From assembly GCA_948439405.1 (NCBI GenBank), contig CAOJNB010000011.1, positions 1 through 54,093 on the forward strand: a DNA stretch of 54,093 nucleotides. The letters run 5' to 3'. Position numbers and translations under genes: made by a program. Below, piece after piece: positions 19,406 through 27,306 of the stretch; position 1 is the stretch's first letter, and every line of letters starts with the position of its first letter. Source of the DNA: an uncultured Coriobacteriaceae bacterium. Its GTDB lineage: Bacteria; Actinomycetota; Coriobacteriia; Coriobacteriales; Atopobiaceae. Under the pieces are notes generated by a model. The model had not been told where the DNA came from, did no database searches, and saw only the letters and a list, made by a program, of their open reading frames with translations.

Positions 19406-19690
19406 CTACTCCCTGTTCGCGTCGGGGTGGGCGAGCGCCTCGTCGAACTCGTCGGCGACGTAGCCCAGCGTCCCGCTCTCGACCTCCCCCATGGCGATGG
19501 AGATGGGGTCCTCGCCGGACAGGATGGTGGTGATGTCGTCGACCTCCTGGACGGCCGTGACCCTGAGGTGCTGGCTGCGCAGCATGTTGTTGATGTCGCA
19601 GGCGCGCTTGGAGGCGATCGAGCACAGCAGGAAGGGGTTGTGCTCGGTCTTCTCGAGCAGGCCGTCGATCTGGGGTTCGGTGATGGACAT
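19406..19690 (-). CDS. rpoZ: DNA-directed RNA polymerase subunit omega
   Basis: Smallest RNA polymerase subunit, which helps fold and retain beta'. In 94 residues it carries the family core NPFLLCSIASKRACDINNML and a variable acidic tail. It follows gmk by 12 bases and precedes thiI by one, the gmk-rpoZ pairing being conserved across bacteria. Confidence 0.93.
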   Translation of the reverse strand: MSITEPQIDGLLEKTEHNPFLLCSIASKRACDINNMLRSQHLRVTAVQEVDDITTILSGEDPISIAMGEVESGTLGYVADEFDEALAHPDANRE

Positions 19691-19702
19691 GCGAGGGTCG
19701 CC

Positions 19703-20266
19703 TCACTTCTCGAAGGTTCTGATGGTGTCCAGGAGCTCCGCGCTCGCGCGGTCGAGGTCGTCGTTGACGATGCGGACGTCGTAGCGCTCGCCGATCCTGA
19801 TCTCCTCGGCGACGCGGTCGAGGCGCTCGGCGATGGAGGCCTCGTCCTCGGTCCCGCGCCCGCGCAGGCGCCGCTCGAGCTCGTCGCGCGAGGGCGGCTG
19901 GATGAAGATCAGCACGGCCTCGGGGAAGGCGGCGCGCACGTTGAGCGCGCCCTGGACGTCGAGCTCGAGGATGATCGAGCTCCCGGCCGCGAGCCGGGTC
20001 TCGACCTCGGAGCGAAGCGTGCCGTAGCGGTGCCCGAACAGGCTCGCCCACTCCAGGAACTCGCCGGCCGCGACGCGGGCGTCGAACTCGTCGTCCGACA
20101 GGAAGTGGTAGGAGACCCCGTCGACCTCCCCCGCGCGCGGCTCGCGCGTCGTAGCGGAGACCGTCAGGGCCAGGTCGGGGCGCAGCCCTCGGACGATGCC
20201 GATCAGCGTGCCCTTCCCGGCGCCTGACGGTCCCGAGACGACGAAGAGTCGAGGATGCGTGACCAC
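19703..20266 (-). CDS. gmk: Guanylate kinase
   Basis: Converts GMP to GDP. The P-loop SGPSGAGKGT is at residues 11-20, followed by TTREPRAGEVDGVSYHFLSD and FLEWASLFGHRYGT of the GMP-binding region and the lid RRLRGRGTEDEASIAERL. 187 residues is normal. The GTG start comes directly after the mihF TAA stop with no evident ribosome site of its own, suggesting translational coupling to mihF. Confidence 0.96.
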   Translation of the reverse strand: MVTHPRLFVVSGPSGAGKGTLIGIVRGLRPDLALTVSATTREPRAGEVDGVSYHFLSDDEFDARVAAGEFLEWASLFGHRYGTLRSEVETRLAAGSSIILELDVQGALNVRAAFPEAVLIFIQPPSRDELERRLRGRGTEDEASIAERLDRVAEEIRIGERYDVRIVNDDLDRASAELLDTIRTFEK

Positions 20267-20575
20267 TTACTTGGTCAGGGCCTCAAGCAGCTGCTCGCGC
20301 TGGCGGGAGCCGAGGCCCTTGACGCGACGCGTGGCGGAGATGCCGAGCTCGTCCATGATCTTGGCGGCCTTGGCCTTGCCGTAGCCCGGCAGCGACTCGA
20401 TGAGAGCGGAGACCCTCAGGCGCTGGGCGATGGGGTCGTCGGACTCGAGGACCTCGGCGACGCTCACGGAGCCGTTCTTGATGTTCTCGCGGAGCTCGGC
20501 GCGGGCGTGGCGCGCGGCCGCGGCCTTCTCGAGGGCCTGCTTGCGCTGCTCGTCGGTCAGCTGGGGAAGTGCCAT
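20267..20575 (-). CDS. mihF: Integration host factor, actinobacterial type (mIHF)
   Basis: Small nucleoid-associated DNA-binding protein of the actinobacterial mIHF family, 102 residues, unrelated in fold to enterobacterial IhfA/B. Recognisable features: MALPQLTDEQRKQALEKAAA, RAELRENIKNGSVSVAEVLE, the SLPGYGKAKAAKIMDELGI helix-two-turn-helix segment and TRRVKGLGSRQREQLLE. The ATG at 20575 follows GGAGG by 4 bases. The mihF-gmk-rpoZ order is an actinobacterial hallmark and supports the taxonomic call. Confidence 0.93.
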   Translation of the reverse strand: MALPQLTDEQRKQALEKAAAARHARAELRENIKNGSVSVAEVLESDDPIAQRLRVSALIESLPGYGKAKAAKIMDELGISATRRVKGLGSRQREQLLEALTK

Positions 20576-20665
20576 GTTTCCTCCAAAGGTCGTACCAGAT
20601 CGGACGTGCAGAGAGAGGGCGGGGCCGCGCCCCGCCCGCTGCGCCTGCATGCTGATGTGCATAGG

Positions 20666-20695
20666 AATATAACCATGAATCCGCCGCGTGCGCAA
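20666..20695 (-). promoter_or_regulatory. Sigma-70 promoter for mihF-gmk-rpoZ-thiI
   Basis: Minus-strand -35 TTGCGC (20690-20695) and -10 TATATT (20666-20671, 5 of 6 matches) with an 18-base spacer. It gives an mihF leader of about 85 bases. The same -35 hexamer occurs at the tRNA-Asn promoter in this window. Confidence 0.72.
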
Positions 20696-20710
20696 GGTCC
20701 GAGCAGGTGA

Positions 20711-20739
20711 CGGGGCGAATCTGCGTCAGAAGCGCCCCG
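20711..20739 (-). terminator. Weak hairpin downstream of pyrF
   Basis: Stem CGGGGCG / CGCCCCG with a 15-base interior that can add a 3-bp CTG/CAG helix, 40 bases after pyrF. No T run, so its role as the pyr operon terminator is tentative. Confidence 0.35.
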
Positions 20740-20778
20740 GGAGAACACCTAAGCTCCACATGCGCGGGGCGTCGGGGC

Positions 20779-21498
20779 TCAGGCGAGCGCCCCGGCGACC
20801 TCCCGGCAGATCCCGGCGAAGGCGGAGGCGGGGTCGTCCGCCTCGGTGACGGGCCTCCCCACGACGAGCAGCGAGGCCCCGTCGCGGATCGCGGACGCGG
20901 GCGTGGCCACGCGCGACTGGTCCCCCGCGGCGGAGCCCGCGGGCCGCACGCCCGGGCACACCACGATCGCGTCCCCGCCCAGCGCCCGGCGGAGGCCCGC
21001 TGCCTCGAGCGGGGAGCACACGACACCGTCGGCGCCCGCGCCGCAGGCCATGGAGGCGAGCGACGAGACCTCCTCGCCGAGCGGGCGCGCGACGCCCACC
21101 TGGGCGAGCGCGGCGGCGTCCATGCTCGTGAGGACGGTCACGGCGACCAGGCGCGTGCGCCCGCCGCGCGCCGCGGCGGCCGCCTCGAGCCCCTCGCGGG
21201 CGGCGCGCACCATCGCCTCGCCGCCGAGCGCGTGGACCGTCAGCAGGTCCGCCCCGGCGAGCGACGCGGCCTCGGCGGCCCCGCGCACCTGATGCGGGAT
21301 GTCGTGGAGCTTGAGGTCGAGGAAGACGCGCAGGCCCATGGCCCGCATCTCGGCGACGACCTCGGGCCCGGCGGCGTAGTACAGCGTCATGCCGACCTTG
21401 ACCCAGCACCCGCTCCCGGCGAGCGCGCCGGCGAGCTCGAGGGCGCGCTCGCGCGGGCAGTCGAGCGCGACGGCGACGCGGTCCGCTCCGTCTAGCAT
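20779..21498 (-). CDS. pyrF: Orotidine 5'-phosphate decarboxylase
   Basis: Last step of UMP synthesis, OMP to UMP. The catalytic D-x-K-x-x-D motif appears as FLDLKLHDIPHQV (D61, K63, D66), and the phosphate-binding end as CPGVRPAG ... DGASLLVVGRPVTEADDP. The 239-residue length fits. The ATG at 21498 overlaps the pyrD stop by 7 bases, which decides the start. It is the final gene of the pyr operon. Confidence 0.95.
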   Translation of the reverse strand: MLDGADRVAVALDCPRERALELAGALAGSGCWVKVGMTLYYAAGPEVVAEMRAMGLRVFLDLKLHDIPHQVRGAAEAASLAGADLLTVHALGGEAMVRAAREGLEAAAAARGGRTRLVAVTVLTSMDAAALAQVGVARPLGEEVSSLASMACGAGADGVVCSPLEAAGLRRALGGDAIVVCPGVRPAGSAAGDQSRVATPASAIRDGASLLVVGRPVTEADDPASAFAGICREVAGALA

Positions 21499-22415
21499 TC
21501 GAAGGCTCCAATCAGCTCGTTGACGTCGGAGGCGCCCTGCTCGGCCACCCACGCGGCGAGTCCGTCGACGACGCGGGAGGCGCAGCAGGGGTCGTACAGG
21601 TTCGCGGTGCCCACGCTCACGCTCGTGGCGCCGGCGAGGATCATCTCGGCGGCATCCTCGGCGCTCGCGACGCCGCCGATCCCGTTGATGGGGATAGAGA
21701 CGGCCTGCGCGGCCTCCCACACCATGCGCACGGCGATGGGGTGGATGGCCGGGCCCGAGAGCCCGCCGGTCGGCATGCACAGCCGGCTCCTGCGCGTGCG
21801 CACGTCGATCGACATGGCGGAGAAGGTGTTCACGAGCGAGAGCGCGTCGGCGCCCGCGGCCTCGGCCGCGCGCCCGCACTCGGCCACGTCGACGGGGGCC
21901 ATCTTCACGAGCAGCGGCCGCGAGGTGAGGGGGCGCACCGAGGAGACGACCTCGGAGACGTCGTCCGGCGTGCCTCCCAGCAGCCTGCCGCCGCGCGCCA
22001 GGTTGGGGCAGCTCACGTTCACCTCGATGCCCGCCGCCCAGGGCGCGAGCGCGTCGAGGGCCTCGACCGCGGCGCGGCACTCGTCGACGGAGTGGCCCAC
22101 GGCCTGGACGATGACCCGGCAGCCCCTGTCGGCGAGGCCCGCGAGGTAGCCGCCGTAGTCGCGGCAGAAGGCCTCCGCGCCGGGGTTGTCCAGGCCGACG
22201 GAGTTGATGATCCCGGAGGAGACCTCGCAGACGCGCGGCGCGGGGTTGCCGGGCCAGGGCTCGGCCGCGACCCCCTTGCACGTCACGGCGCCGAGGCGCG
22301 CGACGTCGTAGAAGCCGTCGAACTGGAAGCCGTAGCCGTAGGTCCCCGACGCGGTGCAGACCGGGTTGCGCATCTCGATGCCGCCCAGGCTCACCGCCAT
22401 GCTCGGCGCGCTCAC
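21492..22415 (-). CDS. pyrD: Dihydroorotate dehydrogenase, class 1B catalytic subunit
   Basis: FMN enzyme oxidising dihydroorotate to orotate. The active-site base is the cysteine of NVSCPN (C136), diagnostic of class 1 (class 2 uses serine). Further motifs: GGLSGPAIHPIAVRMVWEA and GIGGVASAEDAAEMILAGA at the FMN site. The adjacent pyrK makes it class 1B, using NAD+. I chose the GTG at 22415 (307 residues): it overlaps the pyrK stop as GTGA and has GGAGGT 6 bases ahead; an ATG at 22400 is an alternative. Confidence 0.95.
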   Translation of the reverse strand: MSAPSMAVSLGGIEMRNPVCTASGTYGYGFQFDGFYDVARLGAVTCKGVAAEPWPGNPAPRVCEVSSGIINSVGLDNPGAEAFCRDYGGYLAGLADRGCRVIVQAVGHSVDECRAAVEALDALAPWAAGIEVNVSCPNLARGGRLLGGTPDDVSEVVSSVRPLTSRPLLVKMAPVDVAECGRAAEAAGADALSLVNTFSAMSIDVRTRRSRLCMPTGGLSGPAIHPIAVRMVWEAAQAVSIPINGIGGVASAEDAAEMILAGATSVSVGTANLYDPCCASRVVDGLAAWVAEQGASDVNELIGAFEC

Positions 22416-23221
22416 CACGCCACCTCCCCCGCCTCGAAGACAGGCCCGTGCTTGCAGCAGGTGACGCGGCTGCCGTCGGCGAGCTCGATCACGCAGCAGT
22501 TGCAGGCGCCGAACCCGCATCCCATCATGGCCTCCATCGAGACCTGGCAGCGCACGCCCGCCTCCTCGGCGAGCGCGGCGACGCCGCGCATCATCGGGAG
22601 CGGGCCGCAGGTCAGCACCCACTCGTAGGCGCGCTCTCGCAGGAGGGGTTCGCAGGCCGCCGAGGCGAAGCCGGCGACGCCCCTGGTGCCGTCGTCGGTC
22701 GAGACGACGACCCGGCCTCCGGCGGGCGCGACGAGGCGCCCGAGGGCCTCGACCTCGCGCTCGACGACGCGCGCGGCCGTCTTGGCGGCGAGCACGACGT
22801 CGCAGGCGACGCCCGCAGCGCAGAGGGCCTCGGCGGCAGAGACGACCGGCGCGAGCCCGGCGCCCCCGGCGGCGAGCAGGCAGCGGCCGCCCACCTCGTC
22901 GAGGCGCCAGCCCCTCCCGAGGGGGCCCGTGCACCTCGTGGGCGTCCCGGCCGGGACGCGGGAGAGGCGCTCGGTGCCCTCCCCCACGACGGTGTAGACG
23001 ACCTCCACGGTGCCGGCGCAGGCGTCGGCGCGCGCGTAGGCGAACGGGAGACGCAGGACGTGCGAGGCGTCGCCGGGGACGGCCAGGTTCAGGAACCTGC
23101 CGGGCGCGAGCGCCGCGGCAAGCTCCGGCGCGCGCAGCACGAGGTCCCAGGTGGCCTCGGCGACCTGCTCGTTCGAGACGACCACGGCCTCGTGGTCGCT
23201 CGTGGGGACGAATCGGCTCAT
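22412..23221 (-). CDS. pyrK: Dihydroorotate dehydrogenase B (NAD+), electron transfer subunit
   Basis: FAD and [2Fe-2S] subunit that passes electrons from PyrD to NAD+. FAD-binding LRLPFAYARAD and a GGAGLAPVVSAAEAL nucleotide-binding loop precede the C-terminal cluster motif MGCGFGACNCC followed by CCKHGPVF. 269 residues. The ATG at 23221 overlaps the pyrC stop (ATGA), and its own stop overlaps the pyrD start, so PyrK and PyrD are produced in a coupled way. Confidence 0.94.
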   Translation of the reverse strand: MSRFVPTSDHEAVVVSNEQVAEATWDLVLRAPELAAALAPGRFLNLAVPGDASHVLRLPFAYARADACAGTVEVVYTVVGEGTERLSRVPAGTPTRCTGPLGRGWRLDEVGGRCLLAAGGAGLAPVVSAAEALCAAGVACDVVLAAKTAARVVEREVEALGRLVAPAGGRVVVSTDDGTRGVAGFASAACEPLLRERAYEWVLTCGPLPMMRGVAALAEEAGVRCQVSMEAMMGCGFGACNCCVIELADGSRVTCCKHGPVFEAGEVAW

Positions 23222-24549
23222 ACCAGCGGGAACCCCCTCTCGGAGGTCTCGGAGCCGCCGCGGACGACGCCGTCGGCGAGGGTGCGCTCGCCGGCGAGGA
23301 AGACGTCGGTGGCGCACCCGGTGAGCTCGGCGCCGAGCCAGGGGGTGTTCTTCGAGCGGCTCTCGAGCCAGTCGCGGGTCACGGTCACGGGACGGTCGGG
23401 GTCGACGAGGGTGAGGTCGGCGACGGCGCCCTCCTCCAGCCGGACCGGGTCGAGGCGCAGGACACGCCTCGGGGCCACCGCCATGCACTCGACGAGGCGG
23501 TCCCAGCCCATGGCACCGGTGCGCACGAGGTTCGTGAGCATGAGGGGCAGCGAGGTCTCGAGGCCGACGATGCCGAAGTAGGCGATCTCGAACTCGCAGT
23601 CCTTCTCGTGCGCCGCGTGGGGAGCGTGGTCGGTGACGAGGCAGTCGATGCTGCCGTCGGCGATGCCCTCGCGCAGGGCGGCGGCGTCGGCCGCGGTCCT
23701 GAGCGGCGGGTTCATCTTGAGGTTCGTGTCGTAGGAGTCGTCGATGTCGTCCTCGGTGAGGAAGAGGTGGTGCGGGCAGACCTCGCAGGTCACAGGCAGC
23801 CCCTCCTCCTTGGCCTCGCGCACGTAGGAGAGGCTCCTCGCCGTGGAGATGTGGGCGACGTGCAGGGCGCAGCCCGTCAGGCGGGAGAGCTGGATGTCGC
23901 GCCACACCTCGAGCTCCTCGGCGAGCGCGGGCCAGCCGAACATGCCGAGCGAGGTGGAGGCGCGCCCCTCGTTGACGACGCCGTTGCCCGAGAGCGCCTC
24001 GACCTCGCAGTGCGCGATCACGGCGCGGTCGAACTTGGAGACGTACTCCATGCAGGTGCGCATCATGCCGGCGTTCTGCACGCCGTGGCCGTCGTCGGAG
24101 AAGGCGGCCGCCCCCTCCAGGACCATGTCGCCGATCTCGGCGAGCTGCTCGCCGCGCTCCCCGCGCGTCAGCGCGCCGACGGGGTGGACGCGCACGAGCC
24201 CCGCGGCGCGGGCGCGGTCGATCTGGTAGCGCACGCCGGTCCCGGTGTCACAGACCGGGTCGGTGTTCGGCATGGTCGCGACGTCGGTGAAGCCGCCCTT
24301 GGCGGCCGCGCGGCTGCCGGTGAGGATGGTCTCCTTGTACTCGAAGCCGGGGTCGCGGAAGTGGACGTGCATGTCCACGAGGCCGGGGACGAGGACGCGG
24401 CCGGCCCCCTCCACGACCTCGCAGGCCTCCGGCGCCTCGAGGCCGCTCCCGATGCGCGCGAGGCGCCCGCCGTCGACGAGGACGTCGGCGACGTCGTCGA
24501 GGCCGACCTGCGGGTCGACGAGGCGCGCGCCCCTAATCAGACATGCCAT
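23218..24549 (-). CDS. pyrC: Dihydroorotase
   Basis: Zinc amidohydrolase closing carbamoyl-aspartate to dihydroorotate. The metal motif is DMHVHFRDPG (H61, H63), with KGGFTDVATMPNT, CEVCPHHLFLTEDD and VTDHAPHA further on, all typical of the long class I (PyrC type) enzyme; 443 residues. The ATG at 24549 has GGAGGAG 6 bases ahead and overlaps the last 17 bases of pyrB. Confidence 0.96.
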   Translation of the reverse strand: MACLIRGARLVDPQVGLDDVADVLVDGGRLARIGSGLEAPEACEVVEGAGRVLVPGLVDMHVHFRDPGFEYKETILTGSRAAAKGGFTDVATMPNTDPVCDTGTGVRYQIDRARAAGLVRVHPVGALTRGERGEQLAEIGDMVLEGAAAFSDDGHGVQNAGMMRTCMEYVSKFDRAVIAHCEVEALSGNGVVNEGRASTSLGMFGWPALAEELEVWRDIQLSRLTGCALHVAHISTARSLSYVREAKEEGLPVTCEVCPHHLFLTEDDIDDSYDTNLKMNPPLRTAADAAALREGIADGSIDCLVTDHAPHAAHEKDCEFEIAYFGIVGLETSLPLMLTNLVRTGAMGWDRLVECMAVAPRRVLRLDPVRLEEGAVADLTLVDPDRPVTVTRDWLESRSKNTPWLGAELTGCATDVFLAGERTLADGVVRGGSETSERGFPLV

Positions 24550-25468
24550 GGTCTTCTCCTCCCAGAAGCAGGTACATCGCGGCCATGCGCACGGCGACGC
24601 CGGCGTTCACCTGGTCGAGGATCCTCGACCGGTGCGAGTCGGCCACCTCGGGCATGATCTCCATGCCGCGGTTGATCGGCCCGGGGTGGCACACGATCGC
24701 ATCCGGCCGCATGAGGGCGGCGCGGCGCGCGTTGAGCCCGTAGAGGCGGTTGTACTCGCGCGAGGACGGGATGGCGGCGCCCTCCATGCGCTCGAGCTGG
24801 ACGCGGAGCATGTACATCACGTCCACCTCGGAGAGCACGGAGTCGATGTCGTCGGTCTGCTCGCAGCCGAACCAGGTAGGGTCGGCGACCTGGAAGGTCG
24901 GGGGCCCGACGAGCACCACCTCGGCGCCCATCGTCCTGAGCGCGGGCGCGAGCGAGCCGAGGACGCGGCTGTGCAGCAGGTCGCCCACGATCGCGACCTT
25001 GAGCCCGTCGAGGCGCCCGAAGTTCTCGCGGATGGTGAAGAGGTCCAGCAGCGCCTGGGTGGGGTGCTGGTGCTTGCCGTCGCCGGCGTTGATGACCCGG
25101 GCGTCGGTGCTCCTGGCCACGAGCTGCGGGGAGCCGGCGAGCCGGGCGCGGACGACGAACATGTCGACGTTCATCGCCGAGATCGTCTGGATCGTGTCGG
25201 CCAGGCTCTCGCCCTTGACGACCGAGGAGGTCGACCCGCCCATGTTGAGGCTGTCGGCCGAGAGGCGCTTCTCCGCGAGCTCGAACGAGCTGCGGGTGCG
25301 CGTCGAGGGCTCGAGGAAGAGGTTGACGATCGTGCGGCCGCGCAGGGCGGGCACCTTCTTCACGGCCCGCGAGTTGACCTCGGCGAAGCCGCGGGCGGTG
25401 TCGAGGATCTGCGTGATGTCGTCGGCCGTGAGCGAGGTCGTGTCGATGAGGTTGCGCACGCTGAGCAT
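24533..25468 (-). CDS. pyrB: Aspartate carbamoyltransferase catalytic chain
   Basis: First committed step of pyrimidine synthesis. Carbamoyl-phosphate motif PSTRTRSSFE, then HPTQALLDLFTIRE and HPGPINRGMEI. 311 residues, the size of catalytic chains that work without PyrI; no pyrI is present nearby. It starts two bases after the pyrR stop. Confidence 0.96.
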   Translation of the reverse strand: MLSVRNLIDTTSLTADDITQILDTARGFAEVNSRAVKKVPALRGRTIVNLFLEPSTRTRSSFELAEKRLSADSLNMGGSTSSVVKGESLADTIQTISAMNVDMFVVRARLAGSPQLVARSTDARVINAGDGKHQHPTQALLDLFTIRENFGRLDGLKVAIVGDLLHSRVLGSLAPALRTMGAEVVLVGPPTFQVADPTWFGCEQTDDIDSVLSEVDVMYMLRVQLERMEGAAIPSSREYNRLYGLNARRAALMRPDAIVCHPGPINRGMEIMPEVADSHRSRILDQVNAGVAVRMAAMYLLLGGEDHGMSD

Positions 25469-25470
25469 CG

Positions 25471-26034
25471 CTACTCCCCCCTCCCCTCTGCGGGCGTCTC
25501 CCAGATCTCGACGGCGAGGCCGTCGTCGAAGGGAGGCACCAGGACGCGGACGTCCTCCTCGCGCGAGGAGGGCACGTTCTTGCCGACGTAGTCGGCGCGG
25601 ACCGGCAGCTCGCGGTGCCCGCGGTCGACGAGGACCGCGAGCTGGATGGTGGCGGGCCGGCCGTAGTCCATGATCGCGTCGAGGGCCGAGCGCACGGTGC
25701 GGCCGGTGTAGAGGACGTCGTCGACGAGGACGATGTCGCGCCCGTCGACGGCGAAGGGGATCTCGCTCGCCTGCTGGACGGCCACGACGCGCTTCGAGTA
25801 GTCGTCGCGGTAGAAGCTCGTGTCGAGCGTGCCGAGCGGCGGGCGCACCCCCTCGATGGCCTCGATCTCGTCGGCGAGCATCCGCGCGAGCGGGTCGCCG
25901 CGGCGGACGATGCCGACGAGGGCGACGTTGCCCGAGCCCTCGTTGCGCTCGACCACCTCGTGCGCGATGCGCGTCATGGCGCGGCGGACGGCCGCCTCGT
26001 CCATGATGTGCGCCTTGAGGCGCGGCTCTGCCAT
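25471..26034 (-). CDS. pyrR: Bifunctional pyr operon regulator / uracil phosphoribosyltransferase PyrR
   Basis: UMP-sensing RNA-binding attenuation protein, with uracil phosphoribosyltransferase activity in many cases. The PRPP loop IVLVDDVLYTGRTVRSAL and the N-terminal VALVGIVRRGDPLA match the family; 187 residues. I chose the ATG at 26034 with AGGAG 6 bases upstream; the longer frame runs through the leader RNA, whose terminator sits between promoter and gene. As first gene it controls pyrB-C-K-D-F through the leader described next. Confidence 0.95.
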   Translation of the reverse strand: MAEPRLKAHIMDEAAVRRAMTRIAHEVVERNEGSGNVALVGIVRRGDPLARMLADEIEAIEGVRPPLGTLDTSFYRDDYSKRVVAVQQASEIPFAVDGRDIVLVDDVLYTGRTVRSALDAIMDYGRPATIQLAVLVDRGHRELPVRADYVGKNVPSSREEDVRVLVPPFDDGLAVEIWETPAEGRGE

Positions 26035-26053
26035 GTGGCGCTCCTTCCCCACG

Positions 26054-26096
26054 AAAAAAGGGACGTCAGTCCCGTCCGGCGGGCACGAGACGTCCC
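26054..26096 (-). terminator. Attenuator terminator in the pyrR leader
   Basis: Minus-strand stem GGGACGTC / GACGTCCC with an inner CCCG/CGGG helix, followed by six Ts, ending 19 bases before the pyrR ATG. Six bases of its left arm can instead pair upstream: CACGAG / CTCGTG at 26084-26101 forms a competing hairpin, the expected antiterminator arrangement. Confidence 0.88.
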
Positions 26097-26129
26097 TCGT
26101 GAGGCGATATGCGGACTGGCGCCCGGGCA

Positions 26130-26160
26130 CCTTGCGGGTCTCTCGTACCGCGCTTAAAGG
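26130..26160 (-). promoter_or_regulatory. PyrR-binding RNA element
   Basis: Near the predicted 5' end of the transcript. The outer helix is CCTT / AAGG, with TAA on the 5' side; the inner helix holds a GAGAG loop (core GGTACGAGAGACC). This matches the known PyrR element layout of CCTTTAA, a GNGAG loop and closing AAGG. UMP-bound PyrR is expected to hold it and favour the downstream terminator. Confidence 0.78.
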
Positions 26161-26169
26161 TCACCCCAA

Positions 26170-26175
26170 ACTATA
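26170..26175 (-). promoter_or_regulatory. -10 element of the pyr operon promoter
   Basis: Minus-strand TATAGT (5 of 6 matches), about 8 bases before the PyrR element and immediately after the stop of the upstream glycosyltransferase gene. No clear -35, which would fall inside that coding sequence. Confidence 0.6.
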
Positions 26176-26177
26176 GC

Positions 26178-27305
26178 CTACGTCGAGGCCGAGCGGGTCT
26201 TCGAGGGGTCGCCCACCCCGTGCAGGATCCCGCGGCGCTCCAGGAAGATGCCGACGCGGTGCAGCGCGAAGCCGATGCCGTTCGTGCGCAGGGTGTAGAA
26301 GAACTCGTCCACGAGCGCGCGGCGGTAGGCGGAGTCGGAGAGCCTCGGGACGGGTTCGCCGATGAGCTTGAGGGCGTAGGCCTTGAAGTCGGAGGCGACG
26401 TTGGGGACCGCGACGATGCGGTCGCGGCCGAGGCGCGAGAAGATCCCGCGCACGCCCTCGAGGATCTCGGGCTCCTCGATCGAGCCGTCGTCCATGAGGC
26501 CGCCCACGTAGCGGAAGCCGATGACGGCGAGCGAGTTCCAGATGCCGGGGTCGGTGACCCCGAGGCGCTCCATCACGTCGCACATGTCGTTCCAGCGCTC
26601 GATCGGCAGCGTCGAGGTCCGCTTGACCGACGAGGAGTTGGGAAGGTCCTCGCGGTAGTTGTAGTAGGGGCGGTCGAGGTAGGCGATGGAGCGCGCGCTG
26701 TTGAGGGTCTCGACGAGGAAGGGGTTGTCGACCCAGCCGGCGCCGGGGACCTGCTTGAAGCGGATGCCGTTCCCGTCGAGGAACGCGCGGCGGTAGAGCG
26801 CCGACCAGATCGACGGGTGGTGCTGCATGAGGCGCGGCGCGTCGGCGAGCGTGAAGGGCTGGAAGCCCGGGTCGATGCGATGCACGTAGGAGCAGGCGTA
26901 GCGGCGCTGCTTGGGGGTCCCCGGCATCCAGATCCTCGTGTACGGGGTCTTCACGACGTCGGGCAGCTCGTCGAAGGTGCGCGCGTACTCGACGAGGTCG
27001 TCGTACATGTGCGGCTCGACCCAGTCGTCGGGCTCGAGGATCGCGACGTAGGTGCCGCGCGCCTCGTCGATGCCGCGGTTCATCGAGGTCCCGTAGCCCT
27101 CGTTGGGCTTGTCGATCACGCGGACGCGCGGGTCGCGGGCGGCGTGCGCCCGCATGATCTCGAGCGAGCCGTCCTTCGAGCCGTCGTTGATCGCGAGGAT
27201 CTCGATCGAGACGCGGTCGTTGGCCTCCGCGGAGGCGAGGGCCTGGTCGAGGAACTCCTCGACGTTGTAGCAGGGCACCAGCACCGAGACGTCGACGTCG
27301 GCCAT
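26178..27305 (-). CDS. Family 2 glycosyltransferase
   Basis: GT-A fold transferase that likely adds sugars to a cell-surface polymer. N-terminal features: VSVLVPCYNVEEFLDQALAS, INDGSKDGS, and the metal-binding EPDDW (about residues 93-97). The C-terminal half (NNREDLPNSSS-like, here NYREDLPNSSSVKR) resembles GT2 enzymes of capsule or teichoic-type clusters. 375 residues, no transmembrane segment seen. It follows the TagH-like ATPase by one base, so it probably acts on the polymer exported by the TagGH-like pair. The sugar and acceptor are unknown. Confidence 0.85.
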   Translation of the reverse strand: MADVDVSVLVPCYNVEEFLDQALASAEANDRVSIEILAINDGSKDGSLEIMRAHAARDPRVRVIDKPNEGYGTSMNRGIDEARGTYVAILEPDDWVEPHMYDDLVEYARTFDELPDVVKTPYTRIWMPGTPKQRRYACSYVHRIDPGFQPFTLADAPRLMQHHPSIWSALYRRAFLDGNGIRFKQVPGAGWVDNPFLVETLNSARSIAYLDRPYYNYREDLPNSSSVKRTSTLPIERWNDMCDVMERLGVTDPGIWNSLAVIGFRYVGGLMDDGSIEEPEILEGVRGIFSRLGRDRIVAVPNVASDFKAYALKLIGEPVPRLSDSAYRRALVDEFFYTLRTNGIGFALHRVGIFLERRGILHGVGDPSKTRSAST

Positions 27306-27306
27306 G

